DNA from: CBDFNC01 sp965249895 | Lineage (GTDB): Bacteria; Pseudomonadota; Gammaproteobacteria; Enterobacterales; CBDFNC01 | Assembly: GCA_965249895.1 (NCBI GenBank) | Contig: CBDFNC010000005.1 | Span: forward strand, 1,116,001 to 1,180,000 | Direction of reading: 5' to 3' | Length of the DNA: 64,000 bases | Shown here: positions 54,833 through 63,063 of the stretch, piece after piece | How positions within the stretch are numbered: position 1 is the first letter of the stretch | Layout: the number at the start of each line of letters is the position of its first letter | Translations under genes and position numbers: made by a program | The notes under the pieces: model-generated | What the model was told of the DNA's origin: nothing | The model's database searches: none | What the model saw: only the letters and a program-made list of their open reading frames with translations

Positions 54833-55477
54833 ATGAGCGCTAAAAAAATTGTCGTGCTGATTTCAGGTGGTGGTACAAACCTGCAGGCGGTTATCGATCA
54901 AATTCACCAGACACAGAGCAATGCCTCAGTGGTGGGTGTGATCAGTAATAAAGCCGATGCTTATGGTTTAGAGCGCGCTAAAGAAGCTGACATTCCAGCG
55001 ATCCTGGTGCCTAGCAAAGGTATAAACAGCCGTGAAGAGTACGATGCTCACCTGGCTGAAGCCATTGATAAGCTATCACCAGATCTGATAGTGCTTGCTG
55101 GTTTTATGCGTATCCTGACTGGCGATTTTGTCCACCAGTTCGAAGGGAAGATGATAAATATTCATCCTTCCCTGCTGCCTAAGTATCAAGGTCTGCATAC
55201 TCATAAACGCGTCATCGAAGCTGGCGACAGCGACCATGGTGCCAGTGTGCACTTTGTTACCGAAGAGCTCGATGGCGGACCTGTGGTCCTACAAGCAAAA
55301 GTTCCTGTCTTCCTGGAAGACAATGAGGACGACTTGGCTGCTCGCGTGCTCACCCAAGAGCATAGGATCTACCCACTGGTTATCGAATGGTTTATCAACG
55401 ACCGGCTGACAATGCAAAACGGCAATGCCGTATTGGACGGTAATACCCTTCCTGCTCAAGGTTACGCCAACGATTAA
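54833..55477 (+). CDS. purN: Phosphoribosylglycinamide formyltransferase
   Basis: 214 residues. SGGGTNLQAVIDQI at the start, LAGFMRILTGDFV, and the catalytic Asn-His-Asp set with NIHPSLLPKYQGLHTHKRVI and later HFVTEELDGGPVV. Third step of purine synthesis (GAR formylation from formyl-THF). Operon with purM. Confidence 0.96.
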   Translation: MSAKKIVVLISGGGTNLQAVIDQIHQTQSNASVVGVISNKADAYGLERAKEADIPAILVPSKGINSREEYDAHLAEAIDKLSPDLIVLAGFMRILTGDFVHQFEGKMINIHPSLLPKYQGLHTHKRVIEAGDSDHGASVHFVTEELDGGPVVLQAKVPVFLEDNEDDLAARVLTQEHRIYPLVIEWFINDRLTMQNGNAVLDGNTLPAQGYAND

Positions 55478-55494
55478 GTTTGGATAGCTGAATT

Positions 55495-55532
55495 AAAAAG
55501 CCCGCTACATGTTAAATGTTGTGGGCTTTTTT
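55495..55532. terminator. Bidirectional terminator between purN and GNAT gene
   Basis: AAAAAGCCC (55495-55503) pairs with GGGCTTTTTT (55523-55532), with further pairs inside. It serves both convergent genes; the GNAT stop codon lies in the stem. Confidence 0.88.
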
Positions 55533-55969
55533 GTATCAATATCGCCCATACTCAACTCCGGCAAACGCTTAGATAGATAATGCCTTTGATGCCCATCTGT
55601 ATAACCATTCAAGCGGCCTATCACCGAATAACCCAGTTTTTGATAAAATCCAAGAGCTTGAAAACTGAAGGTATCCAAGGTCACGCCGACACAGTTACGC
55701 TCACAAGCTACCTCTTCTGCCTTACGCATTAGCTTTGAGCCTAAATTGTTACCGCGTTCATCTTCACTAACCCACAAATATTCAATATGAAGAAAGCCCC
55801 AGAAGCTCCTGCCTGTTAGGCCAGCTATAACTTGTTCACTATCGTCTCTAAATAAAATGGAAAGCGGTTTCGCATCACTTTCTAAAAAACCGCGATTATA
55901 TTCTCTGGTCTGATGGATAATAAAGTCATCATCAGCCTGCTCGGGTGTGTCTGTTACTTCTATCTTCAT
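55505..55969 (-). CDS. GNAT family N-acetyltransferase
   Basis: 154 residues. IEYLWVSEDERGNNLGSKLM holds the acetyl-CoA loop (ERGNNLG), followed by FQALGFYQKLGYSVIGRLNG, with HQRHYLSKRL near the end. Belongs to GNATs of the YiiD/ElaA-like general type. Substrate unknown. Convergent with purN. Confidence 0.85.
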   Translation of the reverse strand: MKIEVTDTPEQADDDFIIHQTREYNRGFLESDAKPLSILFRDDSEQVIAGLTGRSFWGFLHIEYLWVSEDERGNNLGSKLMRKAEEVACERNCVGVTLDTFSFQALGFYQKLGYSVIGRLNGYTDGHQRHYLSKRLPELSMGDIDTKKPTTFNM

Positions 55970-56429
55970 AATTACCTTAACTAGCGCCCATTCTGAAACT
56001 CATATATTCATTTTTCTAGCATACCCCTAGAAATCAAATTTTTGTTACGCCATAGCTAACCGTTAGCCACCACTATCGCAGCGCGCCCCGCCATTGTCAG
56101 CTTGCCTGGTATGGTATGGTCCGGCGGCCTAACACGGACACCGAGCTAGCTGTCAGGCCGCTGGACCGAGAGTCGGGCCATCCAGATGTCGGACCACCGC
56201 GTGCGCGAGAACGACAAGATAGCATTTCAGGGTAGAAACCAACAAAAAAGGCTAATATATTTCAATGATTTATCTCGGTTAGATACTAGAAGTAATAAGC
56301 AAAATAGATATAATCACTCACGGATTTCGAATTACGAACAAGATAAATGGACCATAAAATTCGCATCCAAGTTAGATTTTAATAGTGAAAACATTAGTTC
56401 ATATATTGCTTAGTTTAACGGGAGGTAAG
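55970..56429. repeat. Gene-free stretch with MITE-B-like internal segments
   Basis: 56097-56240 contains GCTTGCCTGGTATGG, GGGCCATCCAGATGTCGGAC and CACCGCGTGCGCGAGAACGA, then CATTTCAGGG, segments shared with 27757-27891 and 57570-57690. No gene is supported; the remainder to 56429 is AT-rich and leads to the oxidoreductase start. Confidence 0.5.
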
Positions 56430-57416
56430 ATGGAAGAAATACGCTGGGGGATTATCGGAGCGGGTAATATTGCCAAACAGTTCGCTACAGAGTTAATCAA
56501 ACTGCCGAACAGTAAATTGGTTTCTGTCACATCTCGAACAGAAAAGTCTATTAACGAATTTACATCTAAATTTAATGTCCCATCAAGTTATGCTAACGAG
56601 TCTGAACTGTTAAAACATTGCGACGCAGACATTATTTATATCGCTTCTCCACATCACCTGCATTACCCTCAGGCAAAAGCCTGCCTGGAAGCTGGCAAAG
56701 CCGTTTTGTGTGAAAAGCCCCTTACCTTGAATACACAACAAGCCACCGATTTGGTTATGCTCGCAAAAAGGAAAGGTTTATTCCTAATGGAAGCCATGAT
56801 GACACCTTTGTTACCTGCAATTGAACCACTTAAAAAGCTAGTCGAGCAAGGTGAAATTGGAGAAGTTAAAGGGATCCATGCAAGTATGGGGTTCTGTGCT
56901 CCGAGAGATCTAAAAAGCCGCGTATTCAATCCCAAGTTAGCCGGGGGAGCCCTGCTTGATGTCGGTATATATCCTATTACCTTTGCCGAAATTTTAATGG
57001 GTCAAGAAGCAAATAAATTCTCGAGCCAGGTAGAAAAAGCGCCTACCGGCGTAGACCAACATTCGGTAATTACCCTGGGTTACCCGTCTGGTGTCATAGC
57101 AACACTTTCCTGCTCTGTAGTAAATTTTTTGCCCTGCAGTGCTTACGTTTATGGTACTAAGGGTATGCTAGAAATCCCTAATTTCAGTTGGCAAGCTGAA
57201 AAAATAATAGTGAAAAATAATAGTGGAGAAATCCGAGAGGTTTTAGACTTCAGCCGCGAAGAAAATGCTTATTATATTGAGGCTTCTCACGTAAATAGTT
57301 GCCTTACCAAGGGTTTGTTGGAGAGCCCCTTAGTTTCACACCGCCAGACTTTATCGATTCTAAAAATCATGGATAAGGCACGCTCTCAATGGGGACTGAG
57401 TTACCCGGCAGAATAG
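56430..57416 (+). CDS. Gfo/Idh/MocA family oxidoreductase
   Basis: 328 residues from ATG 56430 with GGGAGG just upstream; the frame also opens at 56385. Rossmann motif RWGIIGAGNIAKQFATEL at the start, then VLCEKPLTLNTQQATDL (the EKP signature with the catalytic Lys) and GGALLDVGIYPI. Resembles trans-dihydrodiol or sugar dehydrogenases; substrate unknown. It ends immediately before a MITE-B. Confidence 0.88.
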   Translation: MEEIRWGIIGAGNIAKQFATELIKLPNSKLVSVTSRTEKSINEFTSKFNVPSSYANESELLKHCDADIIYIASPHHLHYPQAKACLEAGKAVLCEKPLTLNTQQATDLVMLAKRKGLFLMEAMMTPLLPAIEPLKKLVEQGEIGEVKGIHASMGFCAPRDLKSRVFNPKLAGGALLDVGIYPITFAEILMGQEANKFSSQVEKAPTGVDQHSVITLGYPSGVIATLSCSVVNFLPCSAYVYGTKGMLEIPNFSWQAEKIIVKNNSGEIREVLDFSREENAYYIEASHVNSCLTKGLLESPLVSHRQTLSILKIMDKARSQWGLSYPAE

Positions 57417-57418
57417 CT

Positions 57419-57688
57419 AGTGGCCGTCCTGAAACAGGGTACTCGGAAAGCTGAACTGTGCGCTAGTAGGAGCTGAACTTGTTCGGCGAACCTTGCTACC
57501 ACAGACTTCGCGGATTTCATTCGCTCCTACGACGTTCGCAACTTTGCCGATATTTGGCCCAGAATCGGCTTGCCTGGTATGGTCCAACATCTCGGCACGG
57601 TGTCTTTTAGCGTGCTCCGTGCTCGCTCGCGGTAAAGCCACTGGGTCCTCGCGTGCGCGAGGACGACTGAGCGTTTCAGGACGGCACT
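57419..57688. mobile_element. MITE-B, long form (270 bp)
   Basis: Ends AGTGGCCGTCCTGAAAC (left) and GTTTCAGGACGGCACT (right) are inverted repeats. Inside are a REP-like palindrome (GTAGGAGCTGAACTTGTTCG ... CATTCGCTCCTAC) and the segment GGCTTGCCTGGTATGGTCC ... CTCGCGTGCGCGAGGACGAC. It begins two bases after the stop of the oxidoreductase gene. No ORF. Confidence 0.75.
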
Positions 57689-57710
57689 AACTAGCTCGGA
57701 CTATCGTTAA

Positions 57711-57846
57711 GTGGGTGAGTATAAGTTTTTCGAGATTATGTATTCATTTTAACCATTGTAAATATACTGGTTCGCCTAGTGCTGCATGGCCTGCCCAGAT
57801 TGGTAGGTTGATTTAAGCCTTGGTGAACTTTTGCTTATGCACTTAG
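57711..57846. repeat. Solo IS6-like end segment
   Basis: About 136 bp, roughly 90 percent identical by eye to the complement of 34881-35017, the region containing the start of the IS6-like transposase. It stops at GCACTTA, where it joins the deoD remnant. Confidence 0.75.
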
Positions 57847-58474
57847 TAACAAATATATCGCTGAACACTATCTGGACAACGCCATACAGATAACAGATGT
57901 AAGAAATATGTTTGGTTTTACCGGCCATTATAAATGGTAAAAGGATCTCAGTGATGGTGCACGGCATGGGCGCGCCATCTGCTTCCATCTATACCCATGA
58001 GTTGATCCATAAATATAAGGTAAAAAAACTCATCCGGGTGGTGTCGCTGATGAGGTTAATATGCGAGATATTATCGTGGCTACCGGTGCCGGTACCGCGT
58101 CGGCCATGAAACTGGCGCGCTTTGCGGGATATGACTATGCCGCCACTCCAGATTTTGAGTTGTTAAAAGCCTGTTAGCAGACAGCGGATAGTCAGAATAC
58201 TAAGGTCAGTTTCGGCAATATCTTCACCAATGATTTTTTCTACGATGATCCCGTAACCTTGCTGCCTGCTCTGCAAAAAATGAATATTCTTGCTATGGAT
58301 ATGGAATCAGCCGCAATATTTTCCATCGCAGCAGAGAACCGGGTCAAAGCTCTCAGTATATTAACTGTTTCAGACCATGTGGTTAAAGGGGGTGAAATTA
58401 CCGCCGAAGAGCGTCAGACAACATTTAACCAAATGATGGAATTGGCGCTAGAAACTGCAATCTTGGATGAATGA
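57847..58474 (+). pseudogene. deoD: Broken purine nucleoside phosphorylase (deoD)
   Basis: Reading across frames gives KYIAEHYLDNAIQITDVRNM FGFTGHYK, ISVMVHGMGAPSASIYTHEL, then VGNIF-like and NDFFYDDPVTLLPALQKMNI LAMDMESAAIFSIAAENRVK, and ALSILTVSDHVVKGGEI..ER QTTFNQMMELALETAI. This is DeoD in order, missing the first about 25 residues and broken by at least two frameshifts and a stop near 58175. Truncated by the IS6-like segment. Confidence 0.9.
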
Positions 58475-58970
58475 GTTAACCTCATTAAGCGATTTTGTCT
58501 GCTAGTTAAGCAGAATTGATTATGCTGACACTGCTGAGCGCAGTGCCTCAACTTAAATTCAATGCACCCCTCACTGAACAGATTTCCTGTGCAAGAGTTA
58601 CACCTATCACCTTTTTATTTCGGTCTTCTTCTATATTCAGCATTACCGTTTGAATCTCGGCTTTATCGCCGGCCTGATAGATCAAATTTCCATCTGGGTC
58701 CACCACCTGGCTGTGACCACAATAAGTGCCAGAAATACCAGCCGCATTTTCTACGCCAACGCGATTACAGGTGACGACAAACATATTATTCTCGACGGCT
58801 CTGGTCCTGGCTATTATCAGGCTTTGCTCACCACCAAAGTTTGCCGGATGCAGCAATACGTCGACGCCAAGTGAAACATATTCTCTGGCTATTTCCGGAA
58901 ACCAGATATCAAAACAGATAACTAAACCAAAGATCACGCCGTTGCGCTCAAAGGTAACTAGTACCCGAGA

Positions 58971-59186
58971 TCATAAGTCCGTGCAAATTTGCTCGTTATT
59001 TGTACGGCCGTTAATTTCTAGCGGGCTAACCCTTTTAAGCACCAGCGTGTTCTTATCTTCAATTGTCCACTCAAACTCTTCTCCTTTCTCCATGCTTAAG
59101 GCTTCAGCAATCGCTGCTGGCATATTGAGGTAAAAGGATTTATTAGTCGGTCTTTGTACTTTTTGTATTTTTACTTTGTAACCCAT
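58971..59186 (-). CDS. AbrB/MazE/SpoVT-type DNA-binding protein, IS passenger
   Basis: 71 residues, start ATG 59186 after GGGAAG. The core VQRPTNKSFYLNMPAAIAEA LSMEKGEEFEW and TLVLKRV fits the swapped-hairpin AbrB/SpoVT fold (xxR..s..v.iP..i.e.l.l..Gd.v). The stop lies 9 bases inside the element end. It is divergent from the transposase with a palindrome between. A repressor of the transposase promoter is the simplest idea; a MazE-like antitoxin is possible but no toxin gene is present. Confidence 0.75.
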   Translation of the reverse strand: MGYKVKIQKVQRPTNKSFYLNMPAAIAEALSMEKGEEFEWTIEDKNTLVLKRVSPLEINGRTNNEQICTDL

Positions 59187-59219
59187 TGTCTTCCCAAAGC
59201 TGATTAGCTATCACACCAT

Positions 59220-59243
59220 AAATATAGTATATTAACTATATTT
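59220..59243. promoter_or_regulatory. Palindrome between AbrB-like gene and transposase
   Basis: Exact 9-bp arms AAATATAGT (59220-59228) and ACTATATTT (59235-59243) with a 6-base spacer. It ends just before the transposase start and resembles both a promoter -10 and an operator. Confidence 0.55.
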
Positions 59244-59251
59244 GGTTGGCG

Positions 59252-60484
59252 ATGAATACCTTATTTCCTACGCAATATGCAAATGACATCACTACAACTA
59301 TTTTATCAATGTTGCGATGTTACACCACCCCAGCCTGTATTCTGACTCGGTTAAAGGCTGTCTTGCTCATTAACGAGACCTTTAATATGAACAAAGTAGC
59401 CAGAGAATTGGGGGTTAGTTGTAATTTCGTCATTAAGTGGAGGGACAGAGCTCGGTTGTTGTTTGCTGCCTGGCCCACTGACTTGGTGAGCAAAAAAGAC
59501 AAGCAAGGTTTCTTATGTAAAGCTTTCTCTGATTCACCCAGAAGCGGGGCGCCGCTGACCTATACCGAAGAGCAGCTATGTAATCTGATGGCTCTGGCGC
59601 TAAAAGAGCCGACCAAATGTGGAAGAGAAATTACTCATTGGACACATACAGAACTGGCCGATGAAGCGAATATACAACAATTAGCCTCAGGGATATCAAA
59701 AAGCACTGTCGGACGTTTTCTCAGACAGGTCGATATCAGGCCACATCGCTCTACCTACTGGCTTAACCCCAAGGTTAAGGATGACGAGGAGTTTAAGAAG
59801 GAAGTCAATCATGTCTGTGATACCTATCATCAAGCCTCAATGCTGGCCGAGGAGAATGTTATCACTGTGTCAGTAGATGAAAAAACAGGTATCCAGGCAT
59901 TAGAGCGCATTTCGCCTGATAAGCCAACAAAACAAGGAATGATTGAAAAGCGGGAGTTTGAATATAAACGTCACGGAACGCTCAGTCTGACGCCAAGTTT
60001 CAATATAGTGACTGGTCAGATAATGAATTATCGTATCGCTGAAACACGCAACGAGGTGGATTTCTGTGAGCATATAAAACAAACGGTGGCGACATCCCCG
60101 GAAAGTACCTGGGTGATAGTGACGGACCAATTGAATGTGCATAAGTCGGAAACGCTGGTTCGATTTGTCGCAGAACGTTGTGGCATAGATGAAGAGCTTG
60201 GCGTTAAGGGAAAATCAGGTATCCTCAAGGATACCGTGTCCAGGCAGCAATTTTTGAGTGATAAATCTCATCGCATCCGTTTTGTTTATACACCAAAGCA
60301 CTGCTCATGGTTGAACCAGGTCGAGATTTGGTTTGGCATCTTATCGCGAAAGTTACTCAAGCGGGGAAACTTCACTAGCTTGGAGGATCTACGAGGGAAA
60401 CTGACCCGGTTTATCAGCTATTTTAATAAACAGCTGGCGAAACCATTTAAATGGACTTACAAAGGGAAGGTATTGACGGCCTGA
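59252..60484 (+). CDS. IS630-family transposase
   Basis: 410 residues from ATG 59252 (TTG 59246 is also open). N-terminal helix-turn-helix (NMNKVARELGVSCNFVIKWR), then the DDE domain: VSVDEKTGIQALER, VIVTDQLNVHKSE and HCSWLNQVEIWFGIL carry the three acids in the usual IS630 spacing. The frame is intact. Its stop lies 42 bases before the element end. Confidence 0.92.
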   Translation: MNTLFPTQYANDITTTILSMLRCYTTPACILTRLKAVLLINETFNMNKVARELGVSCNFVIKWRDRARLLFAAWPTDLVSKKDKQGFLCKAFSDSPRSGAPLTYTEEQLCNLMALALKEPTKCGREITHWTHTELADEANIQQLASGISKSTVGRFLRQVDIRPHRSTYWLNPKVKDDEEFKKEVNHVCDTYHQASMLAEENVITVSVDEKTGIQALERISPDKPTKQGMIEKREFEYKRHGTLSLTPSFNIVTGQIMNYRIAETRNEVDFCEHIKQTVATSPESTWVIVTDQLNVHKSETLVRFVAERCGIDEELGVKGKSGILKDTVSRQQFLSDKSHRIRFVYTPKHCSWLNQVEIWFGILSRKLLKRGNFTSLEDLRGKLTRFISYFNKQLAKPFKWTYKGKVLTA

Positions 60485-61090
60485 TCAAATAACCGCCATT
60501 TTTGAACGTATTTATGACCCGAGGTACTAGCTTGTTACCACGAGAAAAATAGCGTTTATCTATATTGGTGTGGGCAATCTTTCGATAAACAGACTCAATG
60601 CCATCGCTATTAATCACAACTGCGCTGTTGTAACAGTCCTCACCTTCGCGCTCAGCGAGCCCCGCCACCAAAGTGATGTCAAACTCGGCAGCCAAAGATT
60701 GCAACTCAGCTATAGTACCAACATGTCGAAAAGATACAGCAAGCTGATGAATTTCATCTGCCCTGTCAAACAGGTATCCAGAGGTAAACAGCTCCGGCAC
60801 CAAAACCACCTCACCCACATTTTCACATGCCAATAGCTGCTCACGCAGCAATGCTAAGTTTGCTTTAGTATCTTTATACCTAACTTCCAACTGAACTAAG
60901 GTTATTTCCACAATAACTCCATCAGAAAAAGACTGATTCAGTGTATCAGCCCTGCTCTAAAGAACACCACTGGTATCATGATCCTATAAACAAACAAGGA
61001 AAGGTGAATACACATTTAACACATTGATGTATGAACTCACCATATAGCTTGATATAAAACCATATTGTTCCTAACTGACCTGCCCCTTCA

Positions 61091-61351
61091 ATGAACATCA
61101 TTAAAATAATTTTACCTATTTCTATTGCCGCTTTAGCCGTCGGCTGTAACAAGCAAATTGAAAAAGAATCGCCAGTGTTGGGAATGGCAAACCCAGCATC
61201 CGTACATTGCCTTAAGCAGGGCGGTCAGCTGGAAATAGGCACAAGAAAAGGTGGTGGCCAGATGGGTATCTGCCAATTTAACGATGACAGCTCGTGTGAA
61301 GAATGGGCATTTTATCGCAACGAATGTCGAAAAGGCGAACACACCAAGTAA
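61091..61351 (+). CDS. DUF333 lipoprotein
   Basis: 86 residues with a lipoprotein signal (ISIAALAVGC lipobox) and the DUF333 core NPASVHCLKQGGQLEI...GICQFNDDSSCEEWAFYRNEC. Small secreted family of unknown function with conserved Cys residues. Confidence 0.88.
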   Translation: MNIIKIILPISIAALAVGCNKQIEKESPVLGMANPASVHCLKQGGQLEIGTRKGGGQMGICQFNDDSSCEEWAFYRNECRKGEHTK

Positions 61352-61910
61352 TCGACCTTAAGAAACAGGTTGGACTGCAAGCGCAACTATTCCCTGCCGA
61401 GAATTGGATCACCGCAGGGACATGGAGCGGCTATTTAAGCGCGAGCTGGAAGGTGAGGTACCTTCAATTCTTCCGGAACTTGGAGGCCGGGTTAACGCTT
61501 TGAAGCCTAACTAATGCCCATCCTGAAACACGGAAATAGGCAGGTTAGTCTGTATTTCTGTAGGAGTCGAACTTGCTCAGCGAATATCGCAATCGCTGTA
61601 TTCGCAGATGACATCTACTCCTAGGTCGTGAATATAGCCTTTAATTTGGCGTTTCAGGACGGGCACTTGCTAAAGATTATCATTTAGAGCAAAAAACAAT
61701 TCTTTTTGCCGATCGGCGGTTGTCGCCATCGGCATCAATGGAAACCAAGCTAGAACCAGGGCGACTAAGTGAAGCCTATTCATTACTTAATACCTTCCCC
61801 TAAACCAGTATGGAAATTTCTCCACCTATTTGTGTATTCGGGCCGAAGCTTTAATAATTGCTATTTACATCATTATATTGACCCAAGCACAAAGAGGAAT
61901 AGGAAAATCA
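61352..61910. other. Intergenic region with short MITE-B and a coding remnant
   Basis: 61418-61512 reads as a C-terminal fragment (ERLFKRELEGEVPSILPELG then GRVNALKPN-stop) without a start. 61513-61667 is the short MITE-B. The rest to 61910 has no supported gene. Confidence 0.4.
61513..61667. mobile_element. MITE-B, short form (155 bp)
   Basis: Ends AATGCCCATCCTGAAAC and GTTTCAGGACGGGCACT are inverted. The interior is a REP-like palindrome GTAGGAGTCGAACTTGCTCA ... CATCTACTCCTA. It lacks the GCTTGCCTGG segment of the long form. Confidence 0.75.
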
Positions 61911-62468
61911 CTAACGGCAACCTCTCGTACAACTGCCGGAGGACTTTGGGTGATAATCAGTGACCAGGCCGTCCGTTATTTCCACATGGCAGCAGGCCTG
62001 CAGCGTCTCCTTTAATAATATTCGGCCACGACTGGCGCGGCTTTTTATTGCCGATAACGACACCCCTTGCTCAGCAGCCACCTGTCTAAACTTCCTACCA
62101 TTTACGTCTGTCGCCAACAGTGTTTCACGGTAAATGGGCGGCAAAGTTAAAATAAGTGGTCGCAGGCACTCGGCCAGCTGCCGATGAAGGTATTGGTCAT
62201 CGGCTTCTTTTTCTTCTGGCAAATCGTCAGAAAGCTCACTCGTCGGTTTCGCGGCTCGATAATAATCAATCACTGTGGTGCGCGCCGCAGCATACAGCCA
62301 ACCCACCAAATTTTTCGGAGCACGATTAGCTTCTAACGCCGCCAGAGCCTTAACGAATACATCTTGCAGAATATCTTCCGCAATATCTTTTCCTACTTTT
62401 TTACGCAAATACCCCAACAAGGGTTGACGCATCGACGCAAACGTTTGATTAAGCTCTGCTGATTTCAA
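61911..62468 (-). CDS. sigZ: SigZ-like RNA polymerase sigma factor
   Basis: 185 residues. Sigma region 2 (MRQPLLGYLRKKVGKDIAED ILQDVFVKAL) and region 4 (LILTLPPIYRETLLATDVNG RKFRQVAAEQGVSLSAIKSR), with a Cys-containing tail (QACCHVEITDG, SGSCTRGC). SigZ-like factors are ECF sigma factors of unclear signal; the tail Cys residues may respond to metals. It follows the ArsI/CadI-like gene on the same strand. Confidence 0.85.
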   Translation of the reverse strand: MKSAELNQTFASMRQPLLGYLRKKVGKDIAEDILQDVFVKALAALEANRAPKNLVGWLYAAARTTVIDYYRAAKPTSELSDDLPEEKEADDQYLHRQLAECLRPLILTLPPIYRETLLATDVNGRKFRQVAAEQGVSLSAIKSRASRGRILLKETLQACCHVEITDGLVTDYHPKSSGSCTRGCR

Positions 62469-62483
62469 CTGCTATAACCCCTT

Positions 62484-62930
62484 CTACCCGCAACATTCAT
62501 TGCTATTTTCATTAGGAATACAGCACCCTTGCTCCGAATCCCGGAGCGCAGCATAGCCAAACTCCTGAGAGTCCTCCAAGGTCCGGTACTGCTCCCAGGC
62601 GATACCTTGTGGGTCAATTGTCCAATGTTTTTCACTATTAGCATAACAGCAAGTGGTTTTTCCCTGCTCGAGCACAGTGCCAGCCGATGCGACTTCGGCG
62701 CGTTGTCTGCTCTGCTGTAATGCCTCCGCCGTCTCGACCTGAAACCCAAAATGGTTAAGGCCGATTTTATCCCCCCTTGCAGAAATAGCGAAATTAAGTA
62801 ATGGCTCTTCTAACATCCATTTTGCATAATTCTCATGCGTTTTAGTGGGCGCTTGGCCGAATAACTTGGTATAGAAATCGATGCTGCTGGCCAATTCAGC
62901 TACTGTAAGGTGAACATGAAAACGTCTCAT
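62484..62930 (-). CDS. ArsI/CadI-family metalloenzyme
   Basis: 148 residues from ATG 62930, which follows GGAG. Vicinal-oxygen-chelate fold (RRFHVHLTVAELASSIDFYT KLFGQAP; NHFGFQVETAEAL) with the Cys pair of the ArsI type in GKTTCCYANSEKHW, plus Cys-rich tail GCCIPNENSNECCG. ArsI cleaves the C-As bond; CadI is induced by metals. 15 bases upstream of sigZ, so they are likely one operon. Confidence 0.85.
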   Translation of the reverse strand: MRRFHVHLTVAELASSIDFYTKLFGQAPTKTHENYAKWMLEEPLLNFAISARGDKIGLNHFGFQVETAEALQQSRQRAEVASAGTVLEQGKTTCCYANSEKHWTIDPQGIAWEQYRTLEDSQEFGYAALRDSEQGCCIPNENSNECCG

Positions 62931-63063
62931 AAGTATCTCCGGTATTCTCAATTAAGGTTTCAACTTAATAGACGTAGCAGTACAGAAAAGGTCGCAACTA
63001 ACTATGACTTTCCAGCAGATCACTTCGCTATACTTAATGTCACCCCTCCTAAAACCCTAAACC

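Larger units (their letters stand above)
58962..60526 (+). mobile_element. IS630-family element carrying an AbrB-like gene
   Basis: 1565 bp flanked by CTAG (58958-58961 and 60527-60530), containing the TA target that IS630 elements duplicate. Ends are inverted: TACCCGAGATCATAA on the left and, on the other strand from the right, TACCTCGGGTCATAA. It encodes a transposase and a divergent 71-codon AbrB-like gene. It lies inside the nitrilase gene, and the host frame is restored exactly by removing it. Confidence 0.88.
58548..60911 (-). pseudogene. Nitrilase-family carbon-nitrogen hydrolase split by IS630
   Basis: 60911-60531 and 58961-58548 join in frame to 264 codons when the insertion and one CTAG are removed. 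The catalytic triad of nitrilases is then complete: Glu40 (VLVPELFTSG), Lys111 (VYRKIAHTNIDKRYF) and Cys143 (LVICFDIWFPE). Such amidases include Nit-type and aliphatic amidases; substrate unknown. As it stands neither half is active. Confidence 0.92.

Noticed and set aside
58971..59186. MazE antitoxin of a toxin-antitoxin pair
   Set aside because: The space between it and the element end is 9 bases and no toxin gene lies on the other side; the neighbour is the transposase.
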